A DNA stretch of 21,106 nt from an uncultured Akkermansia sp. (GTDB lineage Bacteria; Verrucomicrobiota; Verrucomicrobiia; Verrucomicrobiales; Akkermansiaceae). Of the stretch, positions 7,882-14,843 are shown one piece after another. The notes below the pieces were generated by a model. The model was not told the origin of the DNA, did not search any database, and worked only from the letters and a program-made list of their open reading frames with translations. The stretch spans positions 1 to 21,106 of the forward strand of contig CANPXA010000011.1 in the NCBI GenBank assembly GCA_947585525.1, written 5' to 3'. Numbering within the stretch: position 1 is the stretch's first letter; each line of letters opens with the position of its first letter. Made by a program: the position numbers and the translations under genes.

Positions 7882-8403
7882 ATGTGTATGCCGCACATCG
7901 GAATTTACGCCGGGAGTTTTGATCCACCTACGAACGGACACCTCTGGATGATCCGCCAGGGCGCTGCGCTTTTCGATGAGTTGGTCGTGGCTCTCGCTGT
8001 CAATCCGGAGAAGAAGGCTTTCCTCTCCACGAGTGAACGGGAGGAGATCCTGCGCGAGATTGTGAGCGACATCCCGGGGAAGGTGCGTGTGGCGGTGGTG
8101 CGCCACGGGTTTCTCGTGGATTTTGCCCGCGAGGCCGGAGCTACGCATTTGTTGCGTGGCTTGAGGAATACGTCCGACTTTGAGTACGAGAAGACGATGG
8201 CTCGCATGAATGGTCGAATGGAAAGCGAGATTCAGACCGTCCTGATGGTGCCTCCGAGCGAGTTGGAGGAGATATCTTCTTCGTTGGTGCGGGGCTTTCT
8301 CGGCACCCCCGGGTGGGAGAGATGGGTGCAGGCTTGCGTGCCGCCGCAGGTGGCCAGTCTCATCCGATGCAAACAGCGGAAAGAGTCCCCCGAAGCTCAT
8401 TAG
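7882..8403 (+). CDS. coaD: Phosphopantetheine adenylyltransferase (CoaD)
   Basis: A 173-residue enzyme that transfers AMP from ATP to 4'-phosphopantetheine, giving dephospho-CoA, the penultimate step of CoA synthesis. The nucleotidyltransferase signature IYAGSFDPPTNGHLW is at the N-terminus, with TNGH as the HxGH-type ATP site. The conserved LLRGLRNTSDFEYE and EEISSSLVR segments follow in the usual positions. Length matches the family (about 160-170). The ATG at 7882 is chosen by homology; the ATG at 7888 is an alternative, and upstream in-frame starts fall inside tRNA-Cys. No Shine-Dalgarno site is visible. The gene ends 14 bp before the cysteine desulfurase gene, so the two are probably co-transcribed. 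Confidence 0.95.
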   Translation: MCMPHIGIYAGSFDPPTNGHLWMIRQGAALFDELVVALAVNPEKKAFLSTSEREEILREIVSDIPGKVRVAVVRHGFLVDFAREAGATHLLRGLRNTSDFEYEKTMARMNGRMESEIQTVLMVPPSELEEISSSLVRGFLGTPGWERWVQACVPPQVASLIRCKQRKESPEAH

Positions 8404-8417
8404 CCTCACGCTGCTCT

Positions 8418-9605
8418 ATGATCTATTGGGACAACAACGCCACCACGGCCATGGCTCTGGAAGTGGAGGAGGCCATGAGACCTTTCTACCGAGAGTCTTT
8501 TTATAACCCATCCGCCGCGTACAGTGCGGCTAAAAAAGTGCGTCATGCTGTGGATGAGGCGCGTGAAAAGGTAGCCGCCTTGCTGGGTGCGACTCCGGAT
8601 GAGATTATCTTTACCTCCGGGGGAACGGAGTCCACCAATACGGCTTTGCGTCCCTTCAGCCGCGTGCTATCTCCCGCGATAGAACATCCCGCAACCCTGC
8701 GCTCCATCAAGGGCAGGGAAACGCTCTGTCCGGTTCGTTGCAGCGGCGAGATTGACACACGCGCATGGAAGGAGCTTCTACCGGGACATGACTGTGCTAC
8801 GTTTGCGTGGGCAAACCACGAGACAGGTGTGGTGCAGCCTGTCGGAGACCTTTGTGAGGCAGCGGAACACGCCGGAGTTTTCGTCCACGTGGATGCCGTA
8901 CAGGCTGCGGGTAAGTTGCACATCGCCTTGCATGACTTTCCGATTAACTATGCCTCGGTGTCCGCGCATAAGCTGCATGGTCCCAAAGGGATCGGCGCTC
9001 TGTACGTGAAACGAGGAAGCGCACTAAACCCGTTGCTGCTGGGTGGAGGACAGGAGGATGGCAGAAGAGCCGGCACGGAGAATGTGCCGGGTATCGTGGG
9101 ATTCGGCGTGGCGGCCGAACTGGCTCTGCAGGCTGTCGCCGCCGATCGAATGCACGCTCGCCTGCGCGATCGTTTCCTGGGAACCTTGCGGGCTGCCGGT
9201 GTCGAGGTGCTGGAGAACGGAGGAGAGGCAGAACGCCTGTCGCACGTGCTGAACATGCGCATACCCGGTTGCAGCGCGGAATCGCTCACTTTGTTGCTGG
9301 AGCCCATGGGGCTTCTGTGCGCCTCCGGGTCGGCCTGCACGAGTGCGGAGCCCCACGCGAGTCATGTGCTGCTGGCGATGGGGCTGAGCGACCGTGAGGC
9401 GAGGGAATCCCTGAGACTCTCGTGGAATCGCTACACGGACGAGAACGAGGTGGATGCTGCCGCCCAGATCTTTATCAACTGCGTTCGCAAACTGCAGGCG
9501 GTGCGCACATCAGAGGTACAGAACGTTGTCGTGTACACCCCGGGGCAAACCAACTCATGGGATGTAGGACAAGCATCAGAAAAAATGCGGTATAAAAAAA
9601 CTTGA
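8418..9605 (+). CDS. Cysteine desulfurase (NifS/IscS family)
   Basis: A 395-residue PLP enzyme that removes sulfur from L-cysteine as an enzyme persulfide for Fe-S clusters, thiolated tRNA or other cofactors. It starts with the family hallmark YWDNNATT. H134 (ANHETG) stacks on PLP, K185 in SAHKLHGPKG is the PLP lysine, and C307 in SGSACTS is the persulfide cysteine. The GAR/RAGTEN segment (GRRAGTENVPG) is present. The last 30 or so residues extend beyond the usual domain and look like a low-conservation tail. Neither iscU nor a sulfur acceptor is adjacent, so I do not assign IscS, NifS or a specific pathway. The ATG at 8418 is set by homology; no ribosome-binding site is obvious. Confidence 0.93.
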   Translation: MIYWDNNATTAMALEVEEAMRPFYRESFYNPSAAYSAAKKVRHAVDEAREKVAALLGATPDEIIFTSGGTESTNTALRPFSRVLSPAIEHPATLRSIKGRETLCPVRCSGEIDTRAWKELLPGHDCATFAWANHETGVVQPVGDLCEAAEHAGVFVHVDAVQAAGKLHIALHDFPINYASVSAHKLHGPKGIGALYVKRGSALNPLLLGGGQEDGRRAGTENVPGIVGFGVAAELALQAVAADRMHARLRDRFLGTLRAAGVEVLENGGEAERLSHVLNMRIPGCSAESLTLLLEPMGLLCASGSACTSAEPHASHVLLAMGLSDREARESLRLSWNRYTDENEVDAAAQIFINCVRKLQAVRTSEVQNVVVYTPGQTNSWDVGQASEKMRYKKT

Positions 9606-9634
9606 TTGCCAATGTCGTGCGTTAAAAAAGTCTC

Positions 9635-9653
9635 CTCCGCTCTCATAGCGGAG
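9635..9653. other. Small hairpin between the desulfurase gene and the trp leader
   Basis: CTCCGCT and AGCGGAG form a 7-bp stem with a CTCAT loop, 30 bp after the cysteine desulfurase stop. No T-tract follows on the plus strand. On the minus strand a short run of six A in the plus sequence (TTTTTT in RNA sense) lies just beyond it. It may weakly separate the two transcription units. Confidence 0.35.
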
Positions 9654-9664
9654 TGACTTCGGGC

Positions 9665-9692
9665 TTGCCATCGGAGAAAGAAGGTGTACAAT
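9665..9692 (+). promoter_or_regulatory. Predicted promoter of the trp operon
   Basis: TTGCCA (9665-9670) and TACAAT (9687-9692) are separated by 16 nt. The expected start is about 9699-9701, on or next to the ATG of the leader peptide at 9701. If so, the leader peptide mRNA is leaderless. This agrees with the lack of a ribosome-binding site at a usable distance. Confidence 0.55.
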
Positions 9693-9700
9693 CGGTCTCG

Positions 9701-9778
9701 ATGGATTTTCGGAAAACAAACGCGAAGGGATACGAACTGCCGGCGGAGGTCTGGTGGTGGCGAAGTGTGTTGTGGTGA
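9701..9778 (+). CDS. trpL: trp operon leader peptide
   Basis: A 25-codon ORF beginning MDFRKTNAKGYELP, with three consecutive Trp codons (W18, W19, W20) and a fourth as the last residue (W25) before TGA. Four Trp in the last eight codons is far above chance in a protein this short. It lies 124 nt upstream of trpE and just before mutually exclusive RNA stems. It fits the classical attenuation model: ribosomes stall at the Trp codons when charged tRNA-Trp is scarce and the downstream genes are transcribed. It is in a different frame from trpE. The reading is directly visible; function is inferred from the family of trp leaders. Confidence 0.85.
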   Translation: MDFRKTNAKGYELPAEVWWWRSVLW

Positions 9779-9878
9779 ACTTTCCGGAATGACCAAGGCG
9801 CGTCGTGACGCGACCAACAATGAAAAGAGCTCTGTGAGCGCTTTGGCACCGGTAAGCCAGAGCGCTTTTCGTTTATAT
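9749..9878 (+). promoter_or_regulatory. trp attenuator (antiterminator/terminator pair)
   Basis: Four segments behave as in classical attenuators. Segment 1 (GTCTGGT, 9749-9755, over the first Trp codons) can pair with ACCAAGGC (9792-9799) with one bulged A. Segment 2 (CCAAGGCGC, 9793-9801) can instead pair with segment 3 (GCGCTTTGG, 9838-9846) over 9 bp with one G-U pair, forming the antiterminator. Segment 3 (AGCGCTTTGGC, 9837-9847) pairs with segment 4 (GCCAGAGCGCT, 9856-9866) over 11 bp with one G-U pair and loop ACCGGTAA, followed by TTTCGTTTATAT, forming the terminator. Antiterminator and terminator share segment 3, so they exclude each other. Confidence 0.82.
9837..9878 (+). terminator. 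Terminator hairpin of the trp attenuator
   Basis: An 11-bp stem (AGCGCTTTGGC with GCCAGAGCGCT) and 8-nt loop are followed by a T-rich stretch, ending 25 nt before the trpE ATG. A terminator directly upstream of a biosynthetic operon, in the same direction, indicates regulated rather than final termination. Confidence 0.85.
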
Positions 9879-9902
9879 CTCCCTCAAAAAAACTTAATCG
9901 AT

Positions 9903-11303
9903 ATGTCAACCCCCATTAAACTCAAACAAAGCTGCAAGCGCCTCGCAGAAGGCGATACCCAGACGCCCATACGTTTGTTCATGCAAATCAGCCGCCAGAA
10001 TCCGCAGGCCATCCTGTTGGAGAGTGCGGAGGTGGACGGTCGCTGGGGACGCTACAGCGTGATCGCCACAGATTATATGTGCGAGTTCACGTGCCGGGAC
10101 GGCAAGCTGTCTGTCGTGGTAAATGACCCCGCTGTGGAGGAACTGAAGGAGTATGACGGCCTCCCGTACATGGAGGGACTGCGCGCGGCGATGCGCGGAC
10201 TGGAGGTCGTGCCGGATGACCCGCAGATGGCGCCCATCACGCGCGCCCTCTACGGTTACTGGGGCTACGAGATGGCGGCGGTGTTTCAGCCGAAGTTGGC
10301 GGAGACCTTGGATGTGCGAGATGCCGAGAGCAGACTGGTGCTGGCGGCGACGGTGCTGGTGTTCGATCATGTGTACAACAAGCTTTATCAGCTGAGCATC
10401 GGCAAACCGCGGGATATTGTGAATATGCCTGTGCTCATGAACTGCCACCCCGGCACCTTTGCCGTGGGCGAGACCGAACGAACTCCTGACGAGGATGGTT
10501 ACAAGGCGGGAGTCGAAAAAGTGCGCCGGATGCTGCACGAGGGGGAGGCCATCCAGGTGGTGGGCGCTACCCAGTGCAGCGCGCCGTTCGAGGGGGACAG
10601 CTTCACTCTCTACCGCCGTATGCGCAGTATCAATCCGTCGCCCTACATGTTCTACATGCGTTTCAACGATATGGAGCTCTTTGGCGCTTCGCCGGAGGTG
10701 ATGGTGCAGTGCACGGGAGGCAAACTCTTGCTCTCCCCCATAGCCGGAACTCGCCGCCGCGGCAAAGATGCAGCGGAGGATGAACGTTTTGCCGAGGAGA
10801 TGCTCGCCAGTCCCAAAGAACGCGCAGAACACGTCATGCTCGTCGATTTGGGGCGCAATGACCTCGGACGTGTGGCTGTCGGCGGCTCCGTTCAGGTGGA
10901 AAGACTCATGCACGTCGAGCGTTTCTCTCACGTCATGCACATGACCAGCCGGGTAACGGCCACACTGGCTCCCGAAAAAGACGCTTTGGATGTGCTGGCC
11001 GGGGCATTCCCGGCGGGAACGGTGAGCGGTGCGCCGAAGGTACGCGCCATGCAAATCATTCGCGAGATTGAGCAGTTGCCGCGGGGTCCTTACGCCGGCT
11101 GCATCGGTTGGCTCGGTCTGGATCACGATGCCGTCCATCTGGACACCGGGATCACGATACGTTCCATGTGGAGACGGGACGGTCGTGTGTTCTGGCAGAT
11201 GGGTGCCGGTCTCGTGTATGACTCGGAGCCCAAATACGAGTGGATGGAGTGTCGAAACAAGGGACGCATCATCGACACGATCCTCTACACCGGTGAAGAA
11301 TAA
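9903..11303 (+). CDS. trpE: Anthranilate synthase component I
   Basis: A 466-residue subunit that, with TrpG, turns chorismate and glutamine (or ammonia) into anthranilate, the first committed step to tryptophan. The feedback-binding LLES element is at 38-41. The chorismate-binding domain is complete: SPIAGTRRRGKD (PIAGTR from 279), ELLASPKERAEHVMLVDLGRNDLGRV-type segment, HVMHMTSRV, and GTVSGAPK (372-379). Retained LLES predicts inhibition by tryptophan in addition to attenuation. The ATG at 9903 is chosen by homology; an in-frame GTG at 9684 would run through the attenuator and is rejected. No strong ribosome-binding site. A pabB/trpE mix-up is unlikely given the trpGDCF genes downstream. 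Confidence 0.96.
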   Translation: MSTPIKLKQSCKRLAEGDTQTPIRLFMQISRQNPQAILLESAEVDGRWGRYSVIATDYMCEFTCRDGKLSVVVNDPAVEELKEYDGLPYMEGLRAAMRGLEVVPDDPQMAPITRALYGYWGYEMAAVFQPKLAETLDVRDAESRLVLAATVLVFDHVYNKLYQLSIGKPRDIVNMPVLMNCHPGTFAVGETERTPDEDGYKAGVEKVRRMLHEGEAIQVVGATQCSAPFEGDSFTLYRRMRSINPSPYMFYMRFNDMELFGASPEVMVQCTGGKLLLSPIAGTRRRGKDAAEDERFAEEMLASPKERAEHVMLVDLGRNDLGRVAVGGSVQVERLMHVERFSHVMHMTSRVTATLAPEKDALDVLAGAFPAGTVSGAPKVRAMQIIREIEQLPRGPYAGCIGWLGLDHDAVHLDTGITIRSMWRRDGRVFWQMGAGLVYDSEPKYEWMECRNKGRIIDTILYTGEE

Positions 11304-11318
11304 ACCCATATTCAGATT

Positions 11319-11891
11319 ATGATCCTTTTTATCGACAATTACGATTCGTTTTCCTACAACATCGTGCAGTACTTCATGCGTACCGGACGTGAGCCCTTGG
11401 TCCTCACCAACGACAACCCGCGCGTGCTGGAGTTGGCTGCCTCGCCGGAGTTGGAGGCCGTGGTGCTCTCGCCGGGACCGAGCAATCCGGAACATGCCGG
11501 GCTTTGCATGGAGTTCCTGAAACTCCTGCCTCACCACGTTCCCGTGCTCGGCGTTTGCCTCGGACATCAATGCCTGGGCGCCGCCGCCGGTTGTCCCGTG
11601 GTTCGCGGTCCGAAAGTCATGCATGGCAAGACGAGTGTCATCACTCACGACGGCACGGGTATCTACACGGGGATCGCGAGTCCCATGCAGATCGGTCGCT
11701 ATCACTCACTCGTGGTGAAGGTGCCGGATGAGCATCCCCTTTTGGAGGTTACCGCGCGCGATGAGGATGGTGAAGTGATGAGTATGCGCTACAAGGATCG
11801 GCCATGGGTCGGCGTGCAGTATCATCCGGAATCCATCCTCACACCGGACGGACTCCGCTTAATCGCCAACTTTCCCACGACTGTCGTTTGA
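11319..11891 (+). CDS. trpG: Anthranilate synthase component II (glutamine amidotransferase)
   Basis: A 190-residue class I glutamine amidotransferase that supplies ammonia to TrpE. The start MILFIDNYDSFSYNIVQYF is diagnostic of TrpG/PabA. The catalytic nucleophile is C80 in GVCLGHQCLG; the other triad members are H169 and E171 in QYHPES. The oxyanion segment LSPGPSNPEHAG is present. It begins 15 bp after trpE, so the two subunits are co-expressed. As no separate pabA is in view, the protein might also serve p-aminobenzoate synthesis, as in some bacteria; that is conjecture. Confidence 0.95.
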   Translation: MILFIDNYDSFSYNIVQYFMRTGREPLVLTNDNPRVLELAASPELEAVVLSPGPSNPEHAGLCMEFLKLLPHHVPVLGVCLGHQCLGAAAGCPVVRGPKVMHGKTSVITHDGTGIYTGIASPMQIGRYHSLVVKVPDEHPLLEVTARDEDGEVMSMRYKDRPWVGVQYHPESILTPDGLRLIANFPTTVV

Positions 11892-12161
11892 TGATAAGGA
11901 ACACGAAGAATGCTCCGGGGCATCGCAGAAAAGAAGCTGCATCAATCTCACCGTACCATGAACGTGATCAAAAAAGACAGTGCTTACCATTGCAACCGGG
12001 TATCCGCCTCTGTCCAATGTCAACTCAGCTCCAAGGCTGAAGAAATCCTCCTGAGCAGCTCACAGATGACCTTCCTGCACCCGAGGCGCCACAGGTCGCG
12101 GGGCGTGATGAACGACTAGGAAGTTATCCTCGACAATAATCGCATTTTATCACATACAACT
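11892..12161 (+). other. 270-bp gap inside the trp operon
   Basis: This gap between trpG and trpD is unusually long, as the other trp junctions are 15 bp or overlapping. It contains an open frame of 69 codons (11910-12119) with no recognisable motif, a weak AAGGA upstream and a composition that does not look strongly coding. No Trp-rich leader and no terminator with a T-tract was found. A weak promoter for trpD could exist near 12130-12155 (TCGACA and a degenerate -10). It may be degraded sequence or an internal promoter region. Confidence 0.45.
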
Positions 12162-13181
12162 ATGACAACAGCAACTATACTCGATCGGCTCGCTGAGGGG
12201 TGCGACCTCTCTGCCGAGGAAGCAGACTACGCGTTTGCTCAACTCATGGACGGACAACTCACTCCCGCGCAATCCGGCGCGTTTTTGCTGACCTTGCGCG
12301 CCAAGGGAGAGACCGCCGGAGAGATGCACGCCGCCATCCAAAACGCGCTGCAGCGTGCCTGCCTCGTGGAGGGGGTGAAGGGTGACTATGCGGATGTGGT
12401 CGGTACCGGCGGCGATGGAAAGCACAGCTTCAACTGTTCCACCGCCACGGCGCTTACGCTCGCCGGCATGGGCTACCGTATCGTCAAACACGGCAACCGC
12501 GCAGCTTCCTCATCCAGTGGCGCCGGTGATGTGCTGGAGCAACTCGGCTACCCTCTCGATCTCGATCCGGTGGGTATCCGCGAGTCGCTTGCCTCGTGCA
12601 ATTTTTCCTTCGCTTTTGCTCCGCACTTTCACCCCTGCTTCAAGCATATCGGACCGATTCGCCGCGAGCTGGGTGTGCGCACGCTCTTCAATCTGCTGGG
12701 ACCCTTGATCAACCCGAGCCGTCCGCCGTTGATGATGCTGGGCGTAGCGGCGCCCAAGTTTGTGTCCTTGGTGGCGCACGCGTTGGCACAGAGTGGCAGC
12801 TACAAGCGCGCGTACGTTTTCTGTGGAGCGCAGGATTATGATGAACTCACCCTCTTTGGTCCCGCCACGGCTTGCCGTGTGCAGGGCGACAAGGTGGAGC
12901 ATCTTTCGATCGACCCGGTTCAATGGGGATTCACGACGCCTCCGTCCTCTCCGGATGAGTTGCGCGTGGAAAGCAGGGAGGAGGCTGCCTCCGCGCTGCG
13001 TGCAATCCTCTCCGGTCAGGGCGCTCCCGCCATGCGGGACATGGTTGCCTTCAATGTGGCGCTGGGTGTCCGCTTGTTTGAGCCGGAGTTGCCGGAGTCG
13101 GAATGTGCGCGGCGTGCGCGGGAGGCTCTGGCGGCCGGGGTCGGCATGAAGGTGGTGGAGCAGTGGAGGAAAGAGTCATGA
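12162..13181 (+). CDS. trpD: Anthranilate phosphoribosyltransferase
   Basis: A 339-residue enzyme joining anthranilate to PRPP to give N-(5'-phosphoribosyl)anthranilate. The PRPP-binding loop VGTGGDGKHSFNCST, the KHGNRAASSSSGAGDVLE loop and the RRELGVRTLFNLLGPLINP segment are all in place and define the family. Length is normal (about 335-345). It is a stand-alone TrpD, not fused to TrpG. The ATG at 12162 gives the usual N-terminal helical region; no good ribosome-binding site precedes it. Its stop overlaps the trpC start (ATGA). Confidence 0.95.
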   Translation: MTTATILDRLAEGCDLSAEEADYAFAQLMDGQLTPAQSGAFLLTLRAKGETAGEMHAAIQNALQRACLVEGVKGDYADVVGTGGDGKHSFNCSTATALTLAGMGYRIVKHGNRAASSSSGAGDVLEQLGYPLDLDPVGIRESLASCNFSFAFAPHFHPCFKHIGPIRRELGVRTLFNLLGPLINPSRPPLMMLGVAAPKFVSLVAHALAQSGSYKRAYVFCGAQDYDELTLFGPATACRVQGDKVEHLSIDPVQWGFTTPPSSPDELRVESREEAASALRAILSGQGAPAMRDMVAFNVALGVRLFEPELPESECARRAREALAAGVGMKVVEQWRKES

Positions 13182-13945
13182 ATTTGCAACGTTTCATCGA
13201 TGCCAAGCAGGAAGAACTGCGCGCGCTGCGTGCGAATATGCCACGGCCGCTCGCGTTTCCTCGTCCCGATTTCGCAGAGGCTCTGCGCGCTCCTCTCCCG
13301 GCGGGGCAATCGCTGCGGGTGATAGCCGAAATGAAGCGAAGTTCGCCCTCGGCAGGGGTGATCAACGGTACCGCGAACCCCCGACAAATAGCACAGTGTT
13401 ACGCCGCCGGCGGGGCTGCGTGTATGAGCGTTCTCACCGAGCGCGTGTATTTCAACGGTGGATTAGAGGACCTCGCGGAAGCAAGCTCTGCCGGTCTCCC
13501 TCTGTTGCGCAAGGACTTCATTTTCGACGAGCTTCAGGTGCGCGAAACCTTTGCCACGCCCGCGAGCGCCTTATTGCTGATTGTGGCGCTCACGCCGGAT
13601 GTAGGCAGATTGCGCGCCTTGCGGGAATTGGCGGAAGAGCAGGGGGTTCATGCCGTGGTGGAGATTTTCTCGGAGCAGGAGCTCACCCTGGCCCGCGAGA
13701 GTGGGGCTCGCATCATTCAGGTCAACGCACGCAACCTCGAAACCTTTGCCACCGACCGCACGGCAGGTCTTCATTTAGCTTCGCTTCGCGCGCCGGATGA
13801 AATCTGGATCGCCGCCAGCGCCATGAGTGAAAGAAGCCACCTCCTGGATGCCGCCGCCTCCGGCTACGATGCCGCATTGGTCGGGACGGCTCTCATGAAG
13901 TCTCCCAATCCGATGCTGAAATTGCAACAACTCCTCCATGAATAA
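13178..13945 (+). CDS. trpC: Indole-3-glycerol-phosphate synthase
   Basis: A 255-residue TIM-barrel enzyme that closes the indole ring, converting CdRP to indole-3-glycerol phosphate. AEMKRSSPSAG contains the catalytic lysine K53. LSVLTE-type CMSVLTERVYFNG, LLRKDFIFDELQV, VNARNLETFATD and SAMSERSHL segments match the barrel order of the family. GGAGGAAA at 13165-13172, about 5 nt before the ATG at 13178, gives a good ribosome-binding site and fixes the start. It overlaps trpD by 4 bp and trpF by 8 bp, so the trpDCF block is probably translationally coupled. It is not fused to TrpF, unlike the E. coli enzyme. Confidence 0.95.
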   Translation: MNLQRFIDAKQEELRALRANMPRPLAFPRPDFAEALRAPLPAGQSLRVIAEMKRSSPSAGVINGTANPRQIAQCYAAGGAACMSVLTERVYFNGGLEDLAEASSAGLPLLRKDFIFDELQVRETFATPASALLLIVALTPDVGRLRALRELAEEQGVHAVVEIFSEQELTLARESGARIIQVNARNLETFATDRTAGLHLASLRAPDEIWIAASAMSERSHLLDAAASGYDAALVGTALMKSPNPMLKLQQLLHE

Positions 13946-14585
13946 AAAACTCCCCTTTTTGAAAGTGTGTGGACAGACGCACGCCGGCACAGTGGATGCT
14001 TCGCTCGCGCTCGGAGCGCAATACATCGGCTTCATCTTTCATCAAGGCAGTCCGCGCAGCATCACTCCGGAGCGTGCCGCCGCTATTCACACCCGCTTCA
14101 CGCGGCGCGTCGGCGTGTTTGTCCGGCAACGGGCAGCGGAAATAAGAAACATCATGCAGAGGGCTCAGCTTGATTACGCCCAGCTGCACGGCTCTCAAAC
14201 CATCGTGGATGCCCGACAAATCGGTCCGCAACGAGTCATCCGCACCATTTGGCCGGAGCACTGCGGAAGTGCCGCTGCTCTGCAACAGAGGGTGAACGAG
14301 TGGAAACCGTACTGCGCCATGTACTTGTTGGATGCCGGCTCAAATGTCGGCTCCGGTGGAACGGGAAAATGCCTGGATGTCCAGCAGTTGGCTCACGTGC
14401 AATTTCCTCATCCATGGATTCTCGCCGGTGGTCTGAATGCTCAAAACATCCCCCGCCTCCTCGCACTTTGCCAACCGGATGGGATCGACCTGAACAGCGG
14501 GGTGGAAATAGCCCCCGGATTGAAGGATCCGGTGAAACTCCTCGCCGCCGTCCATGCATGCAGGATAGCTTCCTCCCTGTCATGA
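13938..14585 (+). CDS. trpF: Phosphoribosylanthranilate isomerase
   Basis: A 215-residue TIM-barrel enzyme isomerising phosphoribosylanthranilate to CdRP, the step between TrpD and TrpC. The general base C11 lies in LKVCGQT and the general acid D132 in YLLDAGSNVGSGGTGK. GFIFHQGSPRSI, GVFVRQ, QLHGSQ and ILAGGLNAQNI match the family. It starts inside trpC (8-bp overlap). It is the last trp gene here: trpB and trpA do not follow, so tryptophan synthase must be encoded elsewhere or be absent. Confidence 0.94.
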   Translation: MNKKLPFLKVCGQTHAGTVDASLALGAQYIGFIFHQGSPRSITPERAAAIHTRFTRRVGVFVRQRAAEIRNIMQRAQLDYAQLHGSQTIVDARQIGPQRVIRTIWPEHCGSAAALQQRVNEWKPYCAMYLLDAGSNVGSGGTGKCLDVQQLAHVQFPHPWILAGGLNAQNIPRLLALCQPDGIDLNSGVEIAPGLKDPVKLLAAVHACRIASSLS

Positions 14586-14623
14586 TCACCAATTCTAGGC
14601 CGACGAAAGTAAAGCCGACAACC

Positions 14624-14641
14624 CCCCCGAGGGCTCGGAGG
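14624..14641. repeat. 18-bp GC-rich repeat, second copy
   Basis: CCCCCGAGGGCTCGGAGG is identical to 1958-1975. It contains CCGAG/CTCGG and, here, forms a longer imperfect hairpin with flanking C and G runs. Both copies lie roughly 90-140 bp upstream of a member of the AAATCGTAAAT repeat family. Confidence 0.75.
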
Positions 14642-14729
14642 GGGACTGGACAAAAGCGCAGCTTTTGCCCGCAGGGCTCAGAGACGATGGGGCGGCGCTG
14701 AGTTAAGACGGCATAGCGTAACTCCGGTC

Positions 14730-14792
14730 GCATTCCGCTACCACTTTGCCTCCCCGCGCCGCCGGCGCGCGAATTCCCTGAGATCGTAAATA
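14730..14792 (+). repeat. Intergenic repeat family, copy C
   Basis: GCATTCCGCTACCACTTTGCC is followed by mini-hairpin GCGCC (14756-14760), loop GCC, GGCGC (14764-14768), then GCGAATTCCCTGAGATCGTAAATAA. The upstream block matches copy B, TTTGCCTC and GAATTCCC match copy A, and the tail is short with a single CGTAAAT unit. Confidence 0.72.
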
Positions 14793-14843
14793 ATCAATGC
14801 TTTTTCCTTGCTCCTGTGAGCAAAATAAGATATAAAACGGGGC

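Larger units (their letters stand above)
14586..14843. other. Intergenic region after trpF, 258 bp, no gene
   Basis: It holds the GC-rich hairpin with CCCCCGAGGGCTCGGAGG (14624-14641, identical to 1958-1975), a 7-bp hairpin CAAAAGC-GCA-GCTTTTG just after it, repeat copy C (14730-14792) and a 6-bp hairpin TTGCTC-CTGT-GAGCAA (14808-14823). None has a clean downstream T-tract on the plus strand, so the trp terminator is not certain. No promoter for the next gene was confirmed. Confidence 0.6.

Noticed and set aside
9684..9902. N-terminal extension of trpE from an in-frame GTG at 9684
   Set aside because: It would translate through the leader peptide region and attenuator, adds residues not found in TrpE, and begins within the predicted promoter.
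9606..9902. T-box or tryptophan riboswitch upstream of trpE
   Set aside because: No T-box consensus was seen, and the Trp-rich leader peptide with exclusive stems explains the region fully.
9906..11705. A 599-codon open frame on the minus strand
   Set aside because: It is antisense to trpE and trpG, which carry full family motifs on the plus strand. Its product is His/Arg/Gln-rich low-complexity sequence with no recognisable domain.
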